The position numbers were made by a program, and so were the translations under genes. Shown in pieces: positions 1-10,320 of a stretch of DNA of 64,000 nt. The stretch is from Tessaracoccus lapidicaptus (GTDB lineage Bacteria > Actinomycetota > Actinomycetes > Propionibacteriales > Propionibacteriaceae): positions 186,001 through 250,000 of the forward strand of contig NZ_MBQD01000021.1 of NCBI RefSeq assembly GCF_001693815.1, written 5' to 3'. Under the pieces are notes generated by a model. The model saw only the letters and a program-made list of their open reading frames with translations. It had not been told where the DNA came from and made no database searches. Positions within the stretch are counted from its first letter, which is position 1, and each line of letters begins with the position of its first letter.

Positions 1-24
1 CCGCGAGATCGGCCGCTGACACGG

Positions 25-69
25 CGGAACCGGCCGCGGGTGGGTTCCCACCACCAGCGACCGGTTCCG
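25..69. terminator. Inverted repeat downstream of clpB, possible terminator
   Basis: CGGAACCGG (25-33) is repeated as its exact complement CCGGTTCCG (61-69). A smaller perfect hairpin, GGTGGG-TT-CCCACC (39-52), is nested inside. It lies just past the clpB stop codon. There is no T-tract, so intrinsic termination is only inferred. Confidence 0.35.
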
Positions 70-78
70 TGGAACGGC

Positions 79-2649
79 TCAGACCTGCGCGATCCCGTCG
101 CCCACCCGGTCGAACCGGACGGTCTGCCCGTCGTGGATCTCACCGGCGAGCAGCCCGCGCGCCAACTGGTCCTCGATGGTGGTCTGCACGAGCCGGCGCA
201 GCGGCCGGGCGCCGTAGACCGGGTCGAAGCCCACCTCTCCCAGCCACTGCTTCGCCGCCGCCGACACGTCGATCGAGATGCGCCGCGACTCCAGCCGCCG
301 GTTGAGCTTGGCGATCTGGATGTCGACGATCTGTCCCAGCTCCTCCGTCGTCAGCGCGTCGAAGAGCACGACGTCGTCGAGCCGGTTGAGGAACTCCGGC
401 CGGAACGCCTGCCGCACGACCCCCATGACGGCGTTGCGCTTCTCCCCCGGCTCCATGTGCTGGTCCGCCATAAACTGCGACCCAAGGTTCGAGGTGAGGA
501 TGAGCAGCGTGTTGCGGAAGTCGACCGTGCGACCCTGGCCGTCGGTGAGGCGGCCGTCGTCGAGGACCTGCAGCAGGATGTTGAACAGATCCGGATGCGC
601 CTTCTCCACCTCGTCGAGCAACACGACGGAGTAGGGGCGACGGCGCACGGCCTCGGTGAGCTGCCCGCCCTCCTCGTAGCCGATGTAGCCCGGAGGCGCC
701 CCGACGAGGCGCGCCACGGAGTGCTTCTCCGAGTACTCGCTCATGTCGATGCGCACCAGCGCCGTCTCGTCGTCGAAGAGGAAATCGGCCAGCGCCTTGG
801 CCAGCTCGGTCTTGCCGACACCGGTCGGTCCGAGGAACAGGAACGACCCCGTGGGCCGGTTGGGATCCGAGATCCCGGCCCGCGACCGCCGCACGGCGTC
901 CGACACCGCCTTGACGGCGGCCCGCTGCCCGATCAGGCGCTCGCCGATCCGCTCCTCCATGTGGAGCAGCTTCTCGGACTCCCCCTGCAGCAGGCGGCCG
1001 ACGGGGATGCCCGTCCAGGCGCCGACCACCTCGGCGATGTCCGGCGCGCCGACCTCCTCGGAGACCATCTGCGTCGTCGTGTCCTCGCTGGCCTCCGCCT
1101 CGGCGAGTTCTCGCTCGGCCGCGGGGATGTCGCCGTAGAGGATCTGCGACGCCCGGGTCAGGTCGCCCTCACGCTGGGCGCGATCCGCCTCGACCCGGAG
1201 CTGGTCGATGCGCTCCTTGAGGTCGCCGACGCGGTTGAGTCCGCTCTTCTCCGATTCCCAGCGGGCCTCGAGCCCGCGCAGCTTCTCCTGCGCGTCGGCC
1301 AGCTCGGCGCGCAGCGCCGCCAGCCGCTCCCGCGACGCCTCGTCGTCCTCCTTCTCGAGGTGGAACGCCTGCATCGTCATCCGGTCGACGTCGCGGCGGA
1401 GCATGTCGATCTCCTCGGGCGAGGAGTCGATCTCCATCCGCAGCCGCGACGCGGCCTCGTCGACGAGGTCGATGGCCTTGTCCGGCAGCTGCCGAGACGT
1501 GATGTAGCGATCCGAGAGGGACGCGGCCGCCACCAGCGCGGAATCGGTGATGCGCACCTTGTGGTGCGCCTCGTAGCGCTCGCGGAGCCCGCGCAGGATC
1601 GCGACGGTGTCGTCGACCGACGGCTCACCGACGTAGACCTGCTGGAAGCGGCGTTCCAGGGCCGGGTCCTTCTCGATGCGTTCCCGGTACTCGTCGAGCG
1701 TCGTCGCGCCGATCATGCGCAGCTCACCGCGCGCGAGCATCGGCTTGAGCATGTTGCCCGCGTCCATGGCGCCCTCACCCGACGCGCCCGCCCCGACGAC
1801 GGTGTGCAACTCGTCGATGAAGGTGACGATCTGGCCCTCGGCGTCGCGGATCTCGTTGAGCACGGCCTTGAGCCGCTCCTCGAACTCGCCGCGGTACTTC
1901 GCCCCCGCCACCATCGACGCGAGGTCGAGCGAGACGAGGCGCCGGTTCTTCAGCGAGTCCGGGACGTCGCCGGCCACGAGGCGCTGCGCGAGGCCCTCGA
2001 CGACGGCGGTCTTGCCGACGCCGGGCTCACCGATCAGGACGGGATTGTTCTTGGTGCGCCGGGCCAGCACCTGGACGACGCGGCGGATCTCGGAGTCCCG
2101 CCCGATGACCGGGTCGAGCTTGCCGGAGCGCGCCCGCTCGGTGAGGTCGATCGAGTACTTGTCGAGGGCGGACTCGCCGCCCTCAGACTCGGCCGACGTC
2201 ACACGCTTGCCGCCGCGCAGCTCCTCGAAGCGTTCCTTGAGGGCCTCGGCCGTCACTCCGGCGCGGTCGAGGATGGTCTTGGCGTCGGAGGGCACCATGG
2301 CCAGGCCGATCAGCAGGTGCTCGGTGGCGACGAAGTCGTCGCCCAGCGAGTCGGCCAGCGTCTCGGCCGAGGCCAGGACGCGCGCGAACGGGCCGGACAG
2401 CGCCGGCTGCGACACCGACGAGCCGCTCGTGGAGGGCAGTCGGCCGATGGCCGCGTCGGCCGCGGCGTCGACCTGCGCCGGATCCGCGCCGGCCGCCGTG
2501 AGCAGCGCGCCGACGGTGTTGTCAGGGGTCAGCAGGAGTCCGTGCAGCAGGTGCACGGGCTCGGTGTTCGGGTTGCCGTGCGTGAGGGCCTGCCGGACCG
2601 CCGCCGTGACGGCGTCTCGGGACTTCGTCGTGAGCTTCTCGGTGTTCAT
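79..2649 (-). CDS. clpB: ATP-dependent disaggregase ClpB
   Basis: 856-residue Hsp100 AAA+ unfoldase that rescues aggregated proteins together with DnaK/DnaJ/GrpE, whose operon is also in this window. Domains seen in order: N-terminal Clp repeat domain, AAA+ 1 with Walker [10 protein letters not shown] near residue 200, a charged coiled-coil middle domain (about 400-520), AAA+ 2 with Walker [10 protein letters not shown] near 600, and the C-terminal ClpB D2-small domain ending in [14 protein letters not shown]. Length matches the family. The start is the ATG at 2649, giving [11 protein letters not shown], the usual ClpB beginning; an in-frame start 51 nt upstream would place the HspR operator inside the gene. 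A GAGGAGA ribosome site precedes it. Regulation is probably by HspR through the HAIR element at 2681-2701. Confidence 0.97.
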   Translation of the reverse strand: MNTEKLTTKSRDAVTAAVRQALTHGNPNTEPVHLLHGLLLTPDNTVGALLTAAGADPAQVDAAADAAIGRLPSTSGSSVSQPALSGPFARVLASAETLADSLGDDFVATEHLLIGLAMVPSDAKTILDRAGVTAEALKERFEELRGGKRVTSAESEGGESALDKYSIDLTERARSGKLDPVIGRDSEIRRVVQVLARRTKNNPVLIGEPGVGKTAVVEGLAQRLVAGDVPDSLKNRRLVSLDLASMVAGAKYRGEFEERLKAVLNEIRDAEGQIVTFIDELHTVVGAGASGEGAMDAGNMLKPMLARGELRMIGATTLDEYRERIEKDPALERRFQQVYVGEPSVDDTVAILRGLRERYEAHHKVRITDSALVAAASLSDRYITSRQLPDKAIDLVDEAASRLRMEIDSSPEEIDMLRRDVDRMTMQAFHLEKEDDEASRERLAALRAELADAQEKLRGLEARWESEKSGLNRVGDLKERIDQLRVEADRAQREGDLTRASQILYGDIPAAERELAEAEASEDTTTQMVSEEVGAPDIAEVVGAWTGIPVGRLLQGESEKLLHMEERIGERLIGQRAAVKAVSDAVRRSRAGISDPNRPTGSFLFLGPTGVGKTELAKALADFLFDDETALVRIDMSEYSEKHSVARLVGAPPGYIGYEEGGQLTEAVRRRPYSVVLLDEVEKAHPDLFNILLQVLDDGRLTDGQGRTVDFRNTLLILTSNLGSQFMADQHMEPGEKRNAVMGVVRQAFRPEFLNRLDDVVLFDALTTEELGQIVDIQIAKLNRRLESRRISIDVSAAAKQWLGEVGFDPVYGARPLRRLVQTTIEDQLARGLLAGEIHDGQTVRFDRVGDGIAQV

Positions 2650-2680
2650 GCGGATGGTCTCCTCAGAGTCAGGAATGCAA

Positions 2681-2701
2681 GTTGAGTCTACCTCACTCAA
2701 C
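2681..2701 (-). promoter_or_regulatory. HAIR element (HspR operator) of clpB
   Basis: GTTGAGT-N7-ACTCAAC, a near match to the HspR-associated inverted repeat CTTGAGT-N7-ACTCAAG and a perfect palindrome in its arms. On the clpB strand a -10-like TAGACT (2690-2685) lies inside it, so bound HspR would block the promoter. HspR itself is encoded at 22771-23190. Confidence 0.85.
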
Positions 2702-2746
2702 CTGATGTCGGGAGCCGGTATTCCCGCGGACCCTGGGGCGGCCCGG

Positions 2747-2752
2747 TAGCCT
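2747..2752 (+). promoter_or_regulatory. Candidate -10 box, leaderless start of the GH13 gene
   Basis: TAGCCT lies exactly 7 nt before the GTG at 2760, with no ribosome site between. Placement fits transcription starting at the start codon. Confidence 0.45.
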
Positions 2753-2759
2753 CGGAGCC

Positions 2760-5000
2760 GTGATCAAGCGCACCGAGGACCCCGCCGACCTGCCCGTCGC
2801 CCCCGATCTCCCGGTCGACGACTCCGCAGAGGAGGAGATGCCTGAGATCAGCTTCGACGAGGCACGGTTCGCCGCCCGTCCCGCCCGGCTGCGGCCCCGC
2901 GCCCGCCGTCGCCAGGTGGACGAGAGTCCGATCACACCCCCGTTCGAACCATCGGGCGCCAACCGCGCCTACGTCGAGTGGCTGGAGGAGCAGTCGATGC
3001 TGCACGACGCCGAGAAGGTGTCGCGGCAGCTGGCCGGCAAACACCTCATGTGGTCCAACCCCTACGCGCACCCGGATCCCCGGGCCGCCGTGCAGCGGGC
3101 CTCCGTCTGGTACACCGCCTACCCGCTGTCGCACATCACGACGCCGGGGCAGTCCTTCCTGTCCTCGCTGGGCGCGACCGAGTTGTGGGACGCATTCTCC
3201 GCCGTCGGGATCGACGCCGTCCACACGGGCCCGGTCAAGCTGGCCGGCGGACTCGACGGCTGGGACCTGACGCCCAGCGTCGACGGCCACTTCGACCGCA
3301 TGTCCATGGCGATCGACCCGCTGTTCGGCACCGAGGACGAGTTCCGCGACATGTGCGAGACCGCCGCCCGGCACAACGGCACGATCATCGACGACATCGT
3401 GCCCGGCCACACGGGCAAGGGCGCCGACTTCCGCCTCGCCGAACTCAACTACCGCGACTACCCGGGCATCTATCACATGATCGACATCCCGGAATCGGCG
3501 TGGCACCTGCTGCCCGACGTGCCCGAGGGCAGGGACTCGGTGAACCTCACGGCCGAGGCCGAGCTGGCCCTCGCGGACGAGGGCTACATCATCGGCGCAC
3601 TGCAGCGGGTGATCTTCTACGAGCCGGGCGTGAAGGAGACCAACTGGTCCGTCACGCCCCCCATCCGCGACTACAAGGGGACGCTGCGGCGCTGGGTCTA
3701 CCTGCACTACTTCAAGGAGGGCCAGCCCACCATCAACTGGCTGGACCCCACCTGCGCCGGGATGCGTCTGGTCATGGGCGACGCGCTGCACTCACTGCTG
3801 GACCTCGGCTCGGGCGGCCTGCGCCTCGACGCCAACGGGTTCCTCGGCGTCGAACGCTCCTTCGACCGGTCGCCGGCCTGGTCCGAGGGGCACCCGCTCT
3901 CCCAGGCGGCCAACCAGCTCATCGGCTCGATGGTGCGCAAGGTGGGTGGCTTCACGTTCCAGGAACTCAACCTGGCCATCGACGACATCCAGCGCACCAG
4001 CGCCGTCGGCCCGGACCTGTCGTACGACTTCATCACGCGCCCGGCCGCGCAGTTCTCCCTGGCCACGGGCGACACCGAGTTCCTGCGGCTGGTCCTGCGG
4101 GAGGCCATGGACATCGGCGTGGACCAGGCCTCGCTGGTGCACGCCATGCAGAACCACGACGAGCTCACCTACGAGCTGGTGCACTTCGCGGCTGCCCACC
4201 GCGACGACATCTACACCCTGGGCGGCGTCGACTACCGGGGCCACGAGCTGGCCGAACACATCCAGCAGACGATGCGCGACCTGCTGACCGGGCCCGCGGC
4301 CCCCTACAACTCGGTGTTCACCCAGAACGGCATCGCCAGCACCACGGCGTCGATCATCACCGCGTCCCTGGGCGTCACCGACCTCGACACCCTCACCGAC
4401 GCAGACATCCGGCGCATCGCCTCCGCCCACCTGCTGCTGTGCATGTACAACGCCTGGCAGCCGGGCGTGTTCGCCCTGTCCGGCTGGGATCTGGTCGGCG
4501 CCCTCCCGCTGGAGCGCGACGCGGTCAAGAGCCTGATCAGCACCGGCGACACCCGATGGATCGAGCGCGGCGCCTACGACATCCTCGGCGTGGCGCCCGA
4601 GGCGAAGAAGTCGCCGTCGGGCATGCCGCGGGCCCGCACGCTCTACGGGCCGCTGCCGGAGCAGCTGAAGAAGGACACGTCCTTCGCGTCGCGGCTGGCG
4701 GCGATCCTCAAGGTCCGCAAACGCAACGGGCTCGCGACCGGGCGCCTGCTGGACGTCCCCGAGGTGGGCCACCGGGCGCTACTGGTGCTGGTGAACGAGC
4801 TGGAGATCGGGGCGGTGCAGATCACCGCGCTGAACTTCGGTGGGGACCGCATCGAGGCCAGAGTGCAGTCGGACTTCCTTCCGGCGGGCCGCGTCTTCGA
4901 CCTCAGCACGCGCCGCAAGGTGGGCACCGTCGACGACCTGGGCGGCTTCACCGTCGACCTGCCTGCGTTCGGCGGTCTGGCGATGATCATCCGCGACTGA
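2760..5000 (+). CDS. GH13 family enzyme, trehalose synthase/maltosyl-type glucosyltransferase-like
   Basis: 746-residue alpha-amylase-superfamily protein. The GH13 catalytic signature is visible: nucleophile Asp357 in [10 protein letters not shown], acid/base Glu402 in FTFQELN, and Asp467 in MQNHDELT. The C-terminal all-beta domain (about 660-746) is also typical. Region I reads DDIVPGHTG, where most members have D-x-V-x-N-H. The first 75 residues are an acidic/Arg-rich extension outside the barrel. Close relatives in propionibacteria are annotated as trehalose synthase (maltose to trehalose isomerase); glucosyltransfer on another alpha-glucan is an alternative. Start GTG 2760 follows a TAGCCT box. 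Divergent from clpB. Substrate not proven by sequence. Confidence 0.7.
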   Translation: MIKRTEDPADLPVAPDLPVDDSAEEEMPEISFDEARFAARPARLRPRARRRQVDESPITPPFEPSGANRAYVEWLEEQSMLHDAEKVSRQLAGKHLMWSNPYAHPDPRAAVQRASVWYTAYPLSHITTPGQSFLSSLGATELWDAFSAVGIDAVHTGPVKLAGGLDGWDLTPSVDGHFDRMSMAIDPLFGTEDEFRDMCETAARHNGTIIDDIVPGHTGKGADFRLAELNYRDYPGIYHMIDIPESAWHLLPDVPEGRDSVNLTAEAELALADEGYIIGALQRVIFYEPGVKETNWSVTPPIRDYKGTLRRWVYLHYFKEGQPTINWLDPTCAGMRLVMGDALHSLLDLGSGGLRLDANGFLGVERSFDRSPAWSEGHPLSQAANQLIGSMVRKVGGFTFQELNLAIDDIQRTSAVGPDLSYDFITRPAAQFSLATGDTEFLRLVLREAMDIGVDQASLVHAMQNHDELTYELVHFAAAHRDDIYTLGGVDYRGHELAEHIQQTMRDLLTGPAAPYNSVFTQNGIASTTASIITASLGVTDLDTLTDADIRRIASAHLLLCMYNAWQPGVFALSGWDLVGALPLERDAVKSLISTGDTRWIERGAYDILGVAPEAKKSPSGMPRARTLYGPLPEQLKKDTSFASRLAAILKVRKRNGLATGRLLDVPEVGHRALLVLVNELEIGAVQITALNFGGDRIEARVQSDFLPAGRVFDLSTRRKVGTVDDLGGFTVDLPAFGGLAMIIRD

Positions 5001-5039
5001 ACCCCCCAGCGCGGTCCCGCCTGGTGACACAATCGACGC

Positions 5040-5999
5040 ATGTCTGAGGCCCGGAACAGAGAAGGCGCCAAGCTCGCGATCGTGGGCGCCGGCGCGGTTG
5101 GATCGTCGTTGGCCTACGCGGCCCTCATCCGGGGCGTCGCCCGGCACGTCGTGCTCCACGACATCAACGGCGCGAAGGTGCGCGCCGAGGCCCTGGATCT
5201 GGCGCACGGCGGCCAGTTCCTCCCCGAGGCGGTGGTCGAGGGGTCGGACGACGTCGACATCACGCGCGGCGCCGACGTCGTCGTCGTCACCGCCGGGGCC
5301 AAGCAGAAGCCCGGCCAGACCCGCATGGACCTCGCCGGCTCGACGGTGTCGCTGATGGAGAAGGTGATCCCGCCTCTGGTGGAGCGCTCGCCGGACGCGA
5401 CGTTTCTTATGGTCACCAACCCGGTCGACGTCACCACGCAGGCGGCGTTGAAGATCAGCGGGCTGCCCACCAACCGGCTGTTCGGTTCCGGCACGGTGCT
5501 GGACTCGTCGCGGCTGCGCCAGCTCATCGCGACCACCTGCGACGTCGCCGTCGGCAACGTCCACGCCTACGTGTGCGGCGAACACGGCGACACCGAGACC
5601 CCTCTGTGGTCGACCGCGACCATCGGCGGTGTGCCGCTGACCGAGTGGGAGCGCACGACGGGCCGGCTGGGCGCGGCGGAGCGTGACGAGATCGCCCACC
5701 GCGTCGTCAACGCGGCCTACGAGGTCATCGAGGGCAAGGGCGCCACGAACTACGCCATCGGCCTCGCCGCCACCCGCATCATCGAGTCGATCCTGCGCGA
5801 CGAACGTCGCGTGCTGCCGGTGTCGCGAATGCTGGACGGCTGGCACGGCATGTCGGGCGTCTGCATGGCTGTCCCCACGGTCGTCGGGCGGGACGGCGCC
5901 GGCACCCAGCTGGAGCCGCCGTTGTCGGCCGACGAGCTGCAGCGGCTGCGCACGAGCGCGGAGCACATCCGCTCGATGGCGGTCGGGCTCGGCTTCTAG
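5040..5999 (+). CDS. ldh: L-lactate dehydrogenase
   Basis: 319-residue NAD-dependent enzyme interconverting pyruvate and L-lactate in the cytoplasm. Rossmann motif GAGAVGSS is at the N-terminus. Lactate rather than malate specificity follows from Gln89 in KQKPGQTR, where malate dehydrogenases have Arg, with the mobile-loop Arg95. The proton-acceptor His182 is in GEHGDTE. Length is normal. The ATG at 5040 is preceded by CACAAT ending 6 nt upstream, a possible -10 for leaderless expression. Its stop overlaps that of the convergent gene at 5996 by 4 nt. Confidence 0.95.
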   Translation: MSEARNREGAKLAIVGAGAVGSSLAYAALIRGVARHVVLHDINGAKVRAEALDLAHGGQFLPEAVVEGSDDVDITRGADVVVVTAGAKQKPGQTRMDLAGSTVSLMEKVIPPLVERSPDATFLMVTNPVDVTTQAALKISGLPTNRLFGSGTVLDSSRLRQLIATTCDVAVGNVHAYVCGEHGDTETPLWSTATIGGVPLTEWERTTGRLGAAERDEIAHRVVNAAYEVIEGKGATNYAIGLAATRIIESILRDERRVLPVSRMLDGWHGMSGVCMAVPTVVGRDGAGTQLEPPLSADELQRLRTSAEHIRSMAVGLGF

Positions 6000-6565
6000 C
6001 GCAGGACGGCGACGACGTCGTGGCGGGGGCCCGCGTCGTCGGTCCAGCGGCTGACGAGCGAGCCGATGACGTCCTCCGGGGTGGGGGCCGCGCGGGTCAA
6101 CAGGCGCATGATCTCGAGACGGCCACCCTCGCCCGCGACCACCCCGGTGCCCTGCACCGTCATGGTGAGCGGGAGCTCGTCGCCGTGCACGTCGCGGATG
6201 TCCGCCTGCGTGTCGCCCTCGCGGATCACCCGGGTGGCCTCGGCGACGAACACCGGGTCGGTCTGCGCGTCGTAGCAGTAGCGCAGGCCGAGTTCCGAGT
6301 GATCCAGCGTGCCGATGAGGTCGCCGCCGTCGAGCGGTGCGGAGCGCCACGTGACGGGGACGAAGTAGTAGTCCCCTGAGGTGGTCACGACCATGCAGTC
6401 GAGCCCCACGGCGCCCGCCGGGTCGACGAACCGGAAGAACGCGGCGCGCGAGAGCTGCTCGGGGTCGCCGTCGAACCACGGCTGGCGCGGGAGCCACCCC
6501 GCCAGGAGCTCCATCTTCGACGGCGTCAGCGTCGCCCCGACGTGGACCTCGGCCGCCCCGCTCAC
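5996..6565 (-). CDS. Maltokinase N-terminal cap-like domain protein
   Basis: 189-residue protein resembling the N-terminal cap domain of actinobacterial maltokinase (motifs such as WLPRQPWF, GLDCMVV, YYFVPVTWR, GTLDHSELG). The kinase domain that normally follows is absent, so this is a stand-alone cap-like protein of unknown function. It starts with a GTG whose first bases overlap the TGA of the upstream gene (GTGA), so translation is probably coupled. A link to maltose/trehalose metabolism is suggested only by family resemblance and the GH13 gene two genes away. Confidence 0.6.
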   Translation of the reverse strand: MSGAAEVHVGATLTPSKMELLAGWLPRQPWFDGDPEQLSRAAFFRFVDPAGAVGLDCMVVTTSGDYYFVPVTWRSAPLDGGDLIGTLDHSELGLRYCYDAQTDPVFVAEATRVIREGDTQADIRDVHGDELPLTMTVQGTGVVAGEGGRLEIMRLLTRAAPTPEDVIGSLVSRWTDDAGPRHDVVAVLR

Positions 6566-6843
6566 GAGGCCACCTCGACGCCGTAGCGCTTGGCGGCGCG
6601 CGCCTGCGCCTTGAGGCGCTCGGCCTCGCGGTCCTTCGGCGGGGCGGTGGTCACCAGATGGTCGAGGAGGTCGGTCGTGATGGCGGCCACCGCCTCCACC
6701 GCACGGGTGAAGGCCTCCTCGTTCGCCTGACTGGGCTTCGTGGTGCCCGCCACCTTGCGGACGTACTGCAGCGCGGCCGCGTGGACCTCGTCAGGCGTGG
6801 CCGGCGGCTCGAAGTTGTTCAGGGGCCGGATGTTGCGACACAT
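6562..6843 (-). CDS. DUF2277 family protein
   Basis: 93-residue small protein with the characteristic beginning MCRNIRPLNNFEPPAT and a helical, Lys/Arg-rich C-terminal half, the pattern of the DUF2277 family. Function unknown. It is the first gene of a two-gene unit with the cap-like protein (4-nt overlap). A TAGGGT box (6855-6850) ends 6 nt before the ATG, suggesting a leaderless transcript. Confidence 0.8.
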   Translation of the reverse strand: MCRNIRPLNNFEPPATPDEVHAAALQYVRKVAGTTKPSQANEEAFTRAVEAVAAITTDLLDHLVTTAPPKDREAERLKAQARAAKRYGVEVAS

Positions 6844-6882
6844 GTCCCAACCCTACGCCGCGCTGGTGCCGCGGCACGACCC

Positions 6883-7803
6883 TCAGCCGCGCACGGCGAA
6901 CAGCTCGAGGGCCCGCTCAGCGGCGGCGCGGAAGGCGGCGTCGTCCGCCCCCGCCACGTGCGCCGCGGCGCAGGCGGACGCCCAGGCGACGGTGTCAAGC
7001 GCGCCGCGGTCCTCGAGGATGCCCGTCGCAAGGCCGGCCACGAAGGCGTCCCCCGCGCCCACCGACAGTCGCGGGTGCGCCACGGGGCAGGATCCGAGGC
7101 GGACCTCGCCGTAGTCGAGGAAGGCGACGCCGTCGGCCCCGCGAGTGATCACCGGCAGCCCGACCCCCGCCTCGGCCAGCACCCACAGATATCCGGCCAG
7201 GTCGGGGGCGTCGCCCAGGGCCGTGACCTCCTCGTTGTTCGGCTTCACGGCGGCCAGCACCCCGGTGCCGACCGCGGCCGCGAGATAGGGCCCCTGGTTG
7301 TCGGAGACGACCCGCGCGCCGCGCTCGGCCAGCGCGCGGACGGACTCCGCGAGGGCCTCCGGCGGCAGCGCCGCGGGGATCGAGCCGTTGAGCGTGACGA
7401 CGTCACCGGCGCGCGCGTCGTCGACAACCATGCGCAGCAGCGTCTCGGCGGGTGCCGCGGAGGCGAGCTGGTATCCCGGGGACACCATGTGCGCCGCGAC
7501 ACGGTCCTCCATCATCAGCGTGAGGTTGTGCCGGGTGCGGCCGGGCACCGCGACGGGATGCACGACGACCCCCGCCGCCTCGACGGCGCCGACATGGTGC
7601 GCCTGCTCCCGCTCCCCGATGAGGTAGTAGGCGTGGGCCGGCACCCCGCACGCGACCGTGCGGCGGGCCACGAACACACCCTTGCCCGACGGCTGCGACT
7701 CGAACGCCCGCGCCTTCTCGACGCCGCCCCACGTCACGCCGTCGACGAGGAAGTGGTCGTCGAATCCGGTGTTGAACGTCACCGTGCGCACCACCGGGCC
7801 CAT
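6883..7803 (-). CDS. PfkB family carbohydrate kinase
   Basis: 306-residue ribokinase/PfkB-fold kinase. The C-terminal signature LSVGAGDAFVAGL contains the catalytic Asp and the anion hole; the N-terminal region and AVKPNNEEV resemble 1-phosphofructokinase/tagatose-6-phosphate kinase members, so a phosphosugar substrate is plausible but not certain. The ATG at 7803 is chosen because a GGAGGGAG ribosome site precedes it and because the longer open frame overlaps the divergent tdh gene. No transporter or sugar-specific neighbour helps to name the substrate. Confidence 0.8.
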   Translation of the reverse strand: MGPVVRTVTFNTGFDDHFLVDGVTWGGVEKARAFESQPSGKGVFVARRTVACGVPAHAYYLIGEREQAHHVGAVEAAGVVVHPVAVPGRTRHNLTLMMEDRVAAHMVSPGYQLASAAPAETLLRMVVDDARAGDVVTLNGSIPAALPPEALAESVRALAERGARVVSDNQGPYLAAAVGTGVLAAVKPNNEEVTALGDAPDLAGYLWVLAEAGVGLPVITRGADGVAFLDYGEVRLGSCPVAHPRLSVGAGDAFVAGLATGILEDRGALDTVAWASACAAAHVAGADDAAFRAAAERALELFAVRG

Positions 7804-7903
7804 GGTTCTCCCTCCGCGCCGCGTCGTCGTCGGCGACGCAACCAACCTAGCGATCCCCCGCCCGCACCGCTCCCCCGCCGCCGCATCTGCCACGATGGGG
7901 GCC

Positions 7904-8932
7904 ATGTTGGCGCTTGCGAAGACGCGGCCGGGTCCGGGACTCGAACTCATCGAGCTCCCGCGCCCCACCCCGAGCCCGAACGAGGTCCTGATCCGCGTCC
8001 TGCGGACCGGCATCTGCGGCACGGATCTGCACATCGACAGCTGGGACGGCTGGGCAGCGCAGGTCGTGCGGACGCCGCTGGTGCTCGGCCACGAGTTCTG
8101 CGGGGAGATCGTCGAGCTGGGGTCGTCGGTGACCGGGCTCGAGGTCGGGCAGTTCGTGTCCGGCGAGGGGCACTACGTGTGCGGCCGTTGCCGCGCCTGC
8201 CTCGCCGGGCGGCGTCACCTCTGCAGCAACACCCGGGGCATCGGCTACCACGTCGACGGCGCGTTTTGTGAGTACTTCGCGATGCCCGCCGGGAACGTGT
8301 GGGTGCACCACACGCCGGTGGACCCGGATGTCGCGGCGATCTTCGACCCGTTCGGCAACGCGGTCCATGCCGCGCTGCAGTTCCCGGCGCTGGCCGAGGA
8401 CGTACTCGTCAGCGGCGCCGGCCCGATCGGGATCATGGCGGCACTGGTGGCGAAGTTCCAGGGGGCGCGCAACGTCGTCATCACCGACCTCGGGGACGAG
8501 CGCCTGGAGCTCGCACGGAGCGTCGGGCTGGCGAACACCGTCAACGTGTCGCGGGAGAACCTCGCGGACGTCTACGAGCGGTTCGACATGCACGAGGGCT
8601 TCGACATCGGGCTGGAGATGTCCGGCTCCGGCGCGGCGCTGACATCGATGATCGAGCACATGACGCACGGCGGCCGGATCGCCCTGCTCGGCACACCCAC
8701 CAAGCCGCTCGAGGTGGACTTCGCCACCATCATCTTCAACATGCTGACGATCCAGGGCGTGACCGGCCGGCAGATGTTCGAGACCTGGTACGCCATGAGC
8801 GCCCTGCTGCGCTCGGGGCTGGACATCTCCGGCGTCATCACGCACCGCTTCCCGGCGTCGTCGTTCCGGGAGGCGTTCGATGTCGCGGCGGGCGGGCACG
8901 CCGGCAAAGTCATCCTGACCTGGGACGAATGA
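7904..8932 (+). CDS. tdh: L-threonine 3-dehydrogenase
   Basis: 342-residue zinc-dependent medium-chain dehydrogenase that oxidises L-threonine to 2-amino-3-ketobutyrate with NAD. Seen: catalytic zinc Cys38 in GICGTD, the GHEFCGE motif, the structural-zinc cysteine cluster in YVCGRCRAC, and the nucleotide fold [11 protein letters not shown]. The ATG at 7904 gives the family length; an in-frame ATG 9 nt earlier is possible. The next gene, kbl, starts 7 nt after the stop and performs the second step, so the pair is an operon for threonine degradation to glycine and acetyl-CoA. Confidence 0.95.
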   Translation: MLALAKTRPGPGLELIELPRPTPSPNEVLIRVLRTGICGTDLHIDSWDGWAAQVVRTPLVLGHEFCGEIVELGSSVTGLEVGQFVSGEGHYVCGRCRACLAGRRHLCSNTRGIGYHVDGAFCEYFAMPAGNVWVHHTPVDPDVAAIFDPFGNAVHAALQFPALAEDVLVSGAGPIGIMAALVAKFQGARNVVITDLGDERLELARSVGLANTVNVSRENLADVYERFDMHEGFDIGLEMSGSGAALTSMIEHMTHGGRIALLGTPTKPLEVDFATIIFNMLTIQGVTGRQMFETWYAMSALLRSGLDISGVITHRFPASSFREAFDVAAGGHAGKVILTWDE

Positions 8933-8939
8933 GGACACC

Positions 8940-10139
8940 ATGGCATTCCTGGACCACATCCGCGGCGAACTCGCGCAGCTGCGCGCCGACGGCCTGTACA
9001 AGACGGAGGCGCCGCTGACGACGGCGCAGGCGGCGCACGTCGGGACGCCGTCGGGCGAGGTGATCAACCTGTGCGCCAACAACTACCTGGGGCTGGCCAA
9101 CTCACCGGTGCTCATCGACGCCGCCAAGAAGGCCTACGACCGGTGGGGCTTCGGCATGGCGTCGGTGCGGTTCATCTGCGGCACCCAGACCCTGCACCAG
9201 GACCTCGAGGCACGCCTGACCGGGTTCCTGCGCTCCGGCCCCGAGGGCCACGACGGCTGGGACACCATCCTCTACTCGTCGTGCTTCGACGCCAACGGTG
9301 GCCTGTTCGAGACCCTGTTCGGCGCCGAGGACGCCATCATCTCCGACGAACTCAACCACGCCTCCATCATCGACGGCGTGCGGCTGAGCAAGGCCGCCCG
9401 CTACCGCTACCGCAACCGCGACATGGCGGACCTGCGAGCACAACTGGAGGCGTCGCGGGGGGCGCGGCATCGGGTGATCGCCACCGACGGCGTGTTCTCG
9501 ATGGACGGGTTCGTGGCGCCGCTTGACGAGATCTGCGCGCTGGCCGACGAGTACGACGCGCTGGTCATGGTCGACGACTCCCACGCGGTGGGCTTCGTCG
9601 GCGAGACGGGCTCGGGGACGCCGGAGCGCTTCGGGGTCATCGACCGCGTCGACATCCTGACCGGGACGCTGGGCAAGGCCTTGGGCGGGGCCTCCGGCGG
9701 CTACACGTGCGCGCGGTCCGAGGTGGTCGAGCTGCTGCGGCAGAGGTCGCGGCCGTACCTGTTCAGCAACTCGCTGGCGCCGTCGATCGTGGCGGCGACC
9801 ATTGCCTGCCTGGATCTGCTGGAGACGTCGTCGGCGCTGCTGGAGCGGCTGGCGGAGAACACCGCCTACTTCCGCCGCCGCATGGTCGAGGAGGGGTTCG
9901 AGATCCCCGAGTCGGACCATCCGATCGTCCCGGTGATGCTCGGCGACGCCGTGCTGGCCGGGCGGATAGCCGACGAGGTGCTCGCCCGCGGGGTGTATGT
10001 GCGGGCGTTCTCGTTCCCCGTCGTGCCGAGGGGCGCCGCGCGGATCCGGACCCAGATGTCGGCCGGGCTGTCGCGGGCGGACCTGGATGCGGCGATCGCG
10101 GCGTTCGTCGCGGCGCGCGCCGCCGTCGGTTCGTCCTGA
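8940..10139 (+). CDS. kbl: 2-amino-3-ketobutyrate coenzyme A ligase (glycine C-acetyltransferase)
   Basis: 399-residue PLP enzyme of the alpha-oxoamine synthase family that cleaves 2-amino-3-ketobutyrate with CoA to glycine and acetyl-CoA. PLP lysine is Lys246 in [13 protein letters not shown]; the DDSHAVGF motif supplies the cofactor-binding Asp and His. Length matches E. coli Kbl. GAGGA lies upstream of the ATG. Its last bases run directly into a short tandem repeat array. Confidence 0.95.
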   Translation: MAFLDHIRGELAQLRADGLYKTEAPLTTAQAAHVGTPSGEVINLCANNYLGLANSPVLIDAAKKAYDRWGFGMASVRFICGTQTLHQDLEARLTGFLRSGPEGHDGWDTILYSSCFDANGGLFETLFGAEDAIISDELNHASIIDGVRLSKAARYRYRNRDMADLRAQLEASRGARHRVIATDGVFSMDGFVAPLDEICALADEYDALVMVDDSHAVGFVGETGSGTPERFGVIDRVDILTGTLGKALGGASGGYTCARSEVVELLRQRSRPYLFSNSLAPSIVAATIACLDLLETSSALLERLAENTAYFRRRMVEEGFEIPESDHPIVPVMLGDAVLAGRIADEVLARGVYVRAFSFPVVPRGAARIRTQMSAGLSRADLDAAIAAFVAARAAVGSS

Positions 10140-10280
10140 CGCCTGTCCCCGGTCCCGACGCCTGCCCCCGGTCCCTGACGCCTGCCTCCGGTCCCGACGC
10201 CTGCCTTGGATCACGAAGCGCCTGCCTTCCGTGGCGACGCCTGCGCTGGAGGGCAGGCGTCACTAACTAGGGCAGGCGTC
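10138..10280. repeat. GACGCCTGC-type repeat array, left of the AbiEi-like gene
   Basis: Three near-identical 19-20 bp units of the form GACGCCTGYCCCCGGTCCC run from the kbl stop codon to 10195, followed by diverged units. At 10235-10261 the core forms a hairpin: GACGCCTGC pairs with GCAGGCGTC across an 8-9 nt loop. A last inverted core, GGCAGGCGTC, ends at 10280. No coding signal. Confidence 0.75.
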
Positions 10281-10320
10281 GAGCGCGCCAACGGACGCCC
10301 ATGAGGACAGATACCTATGG

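Noticed and set aside
40-2685. 881-codon open frame on the + strand opposite clpB
   Set aside because: Antisense shadow of a very GC-rich gene: Arg/His/Leu/Val-rich low-complexity translation, no family motifs, while the minus strand encodes textbook ClpB.
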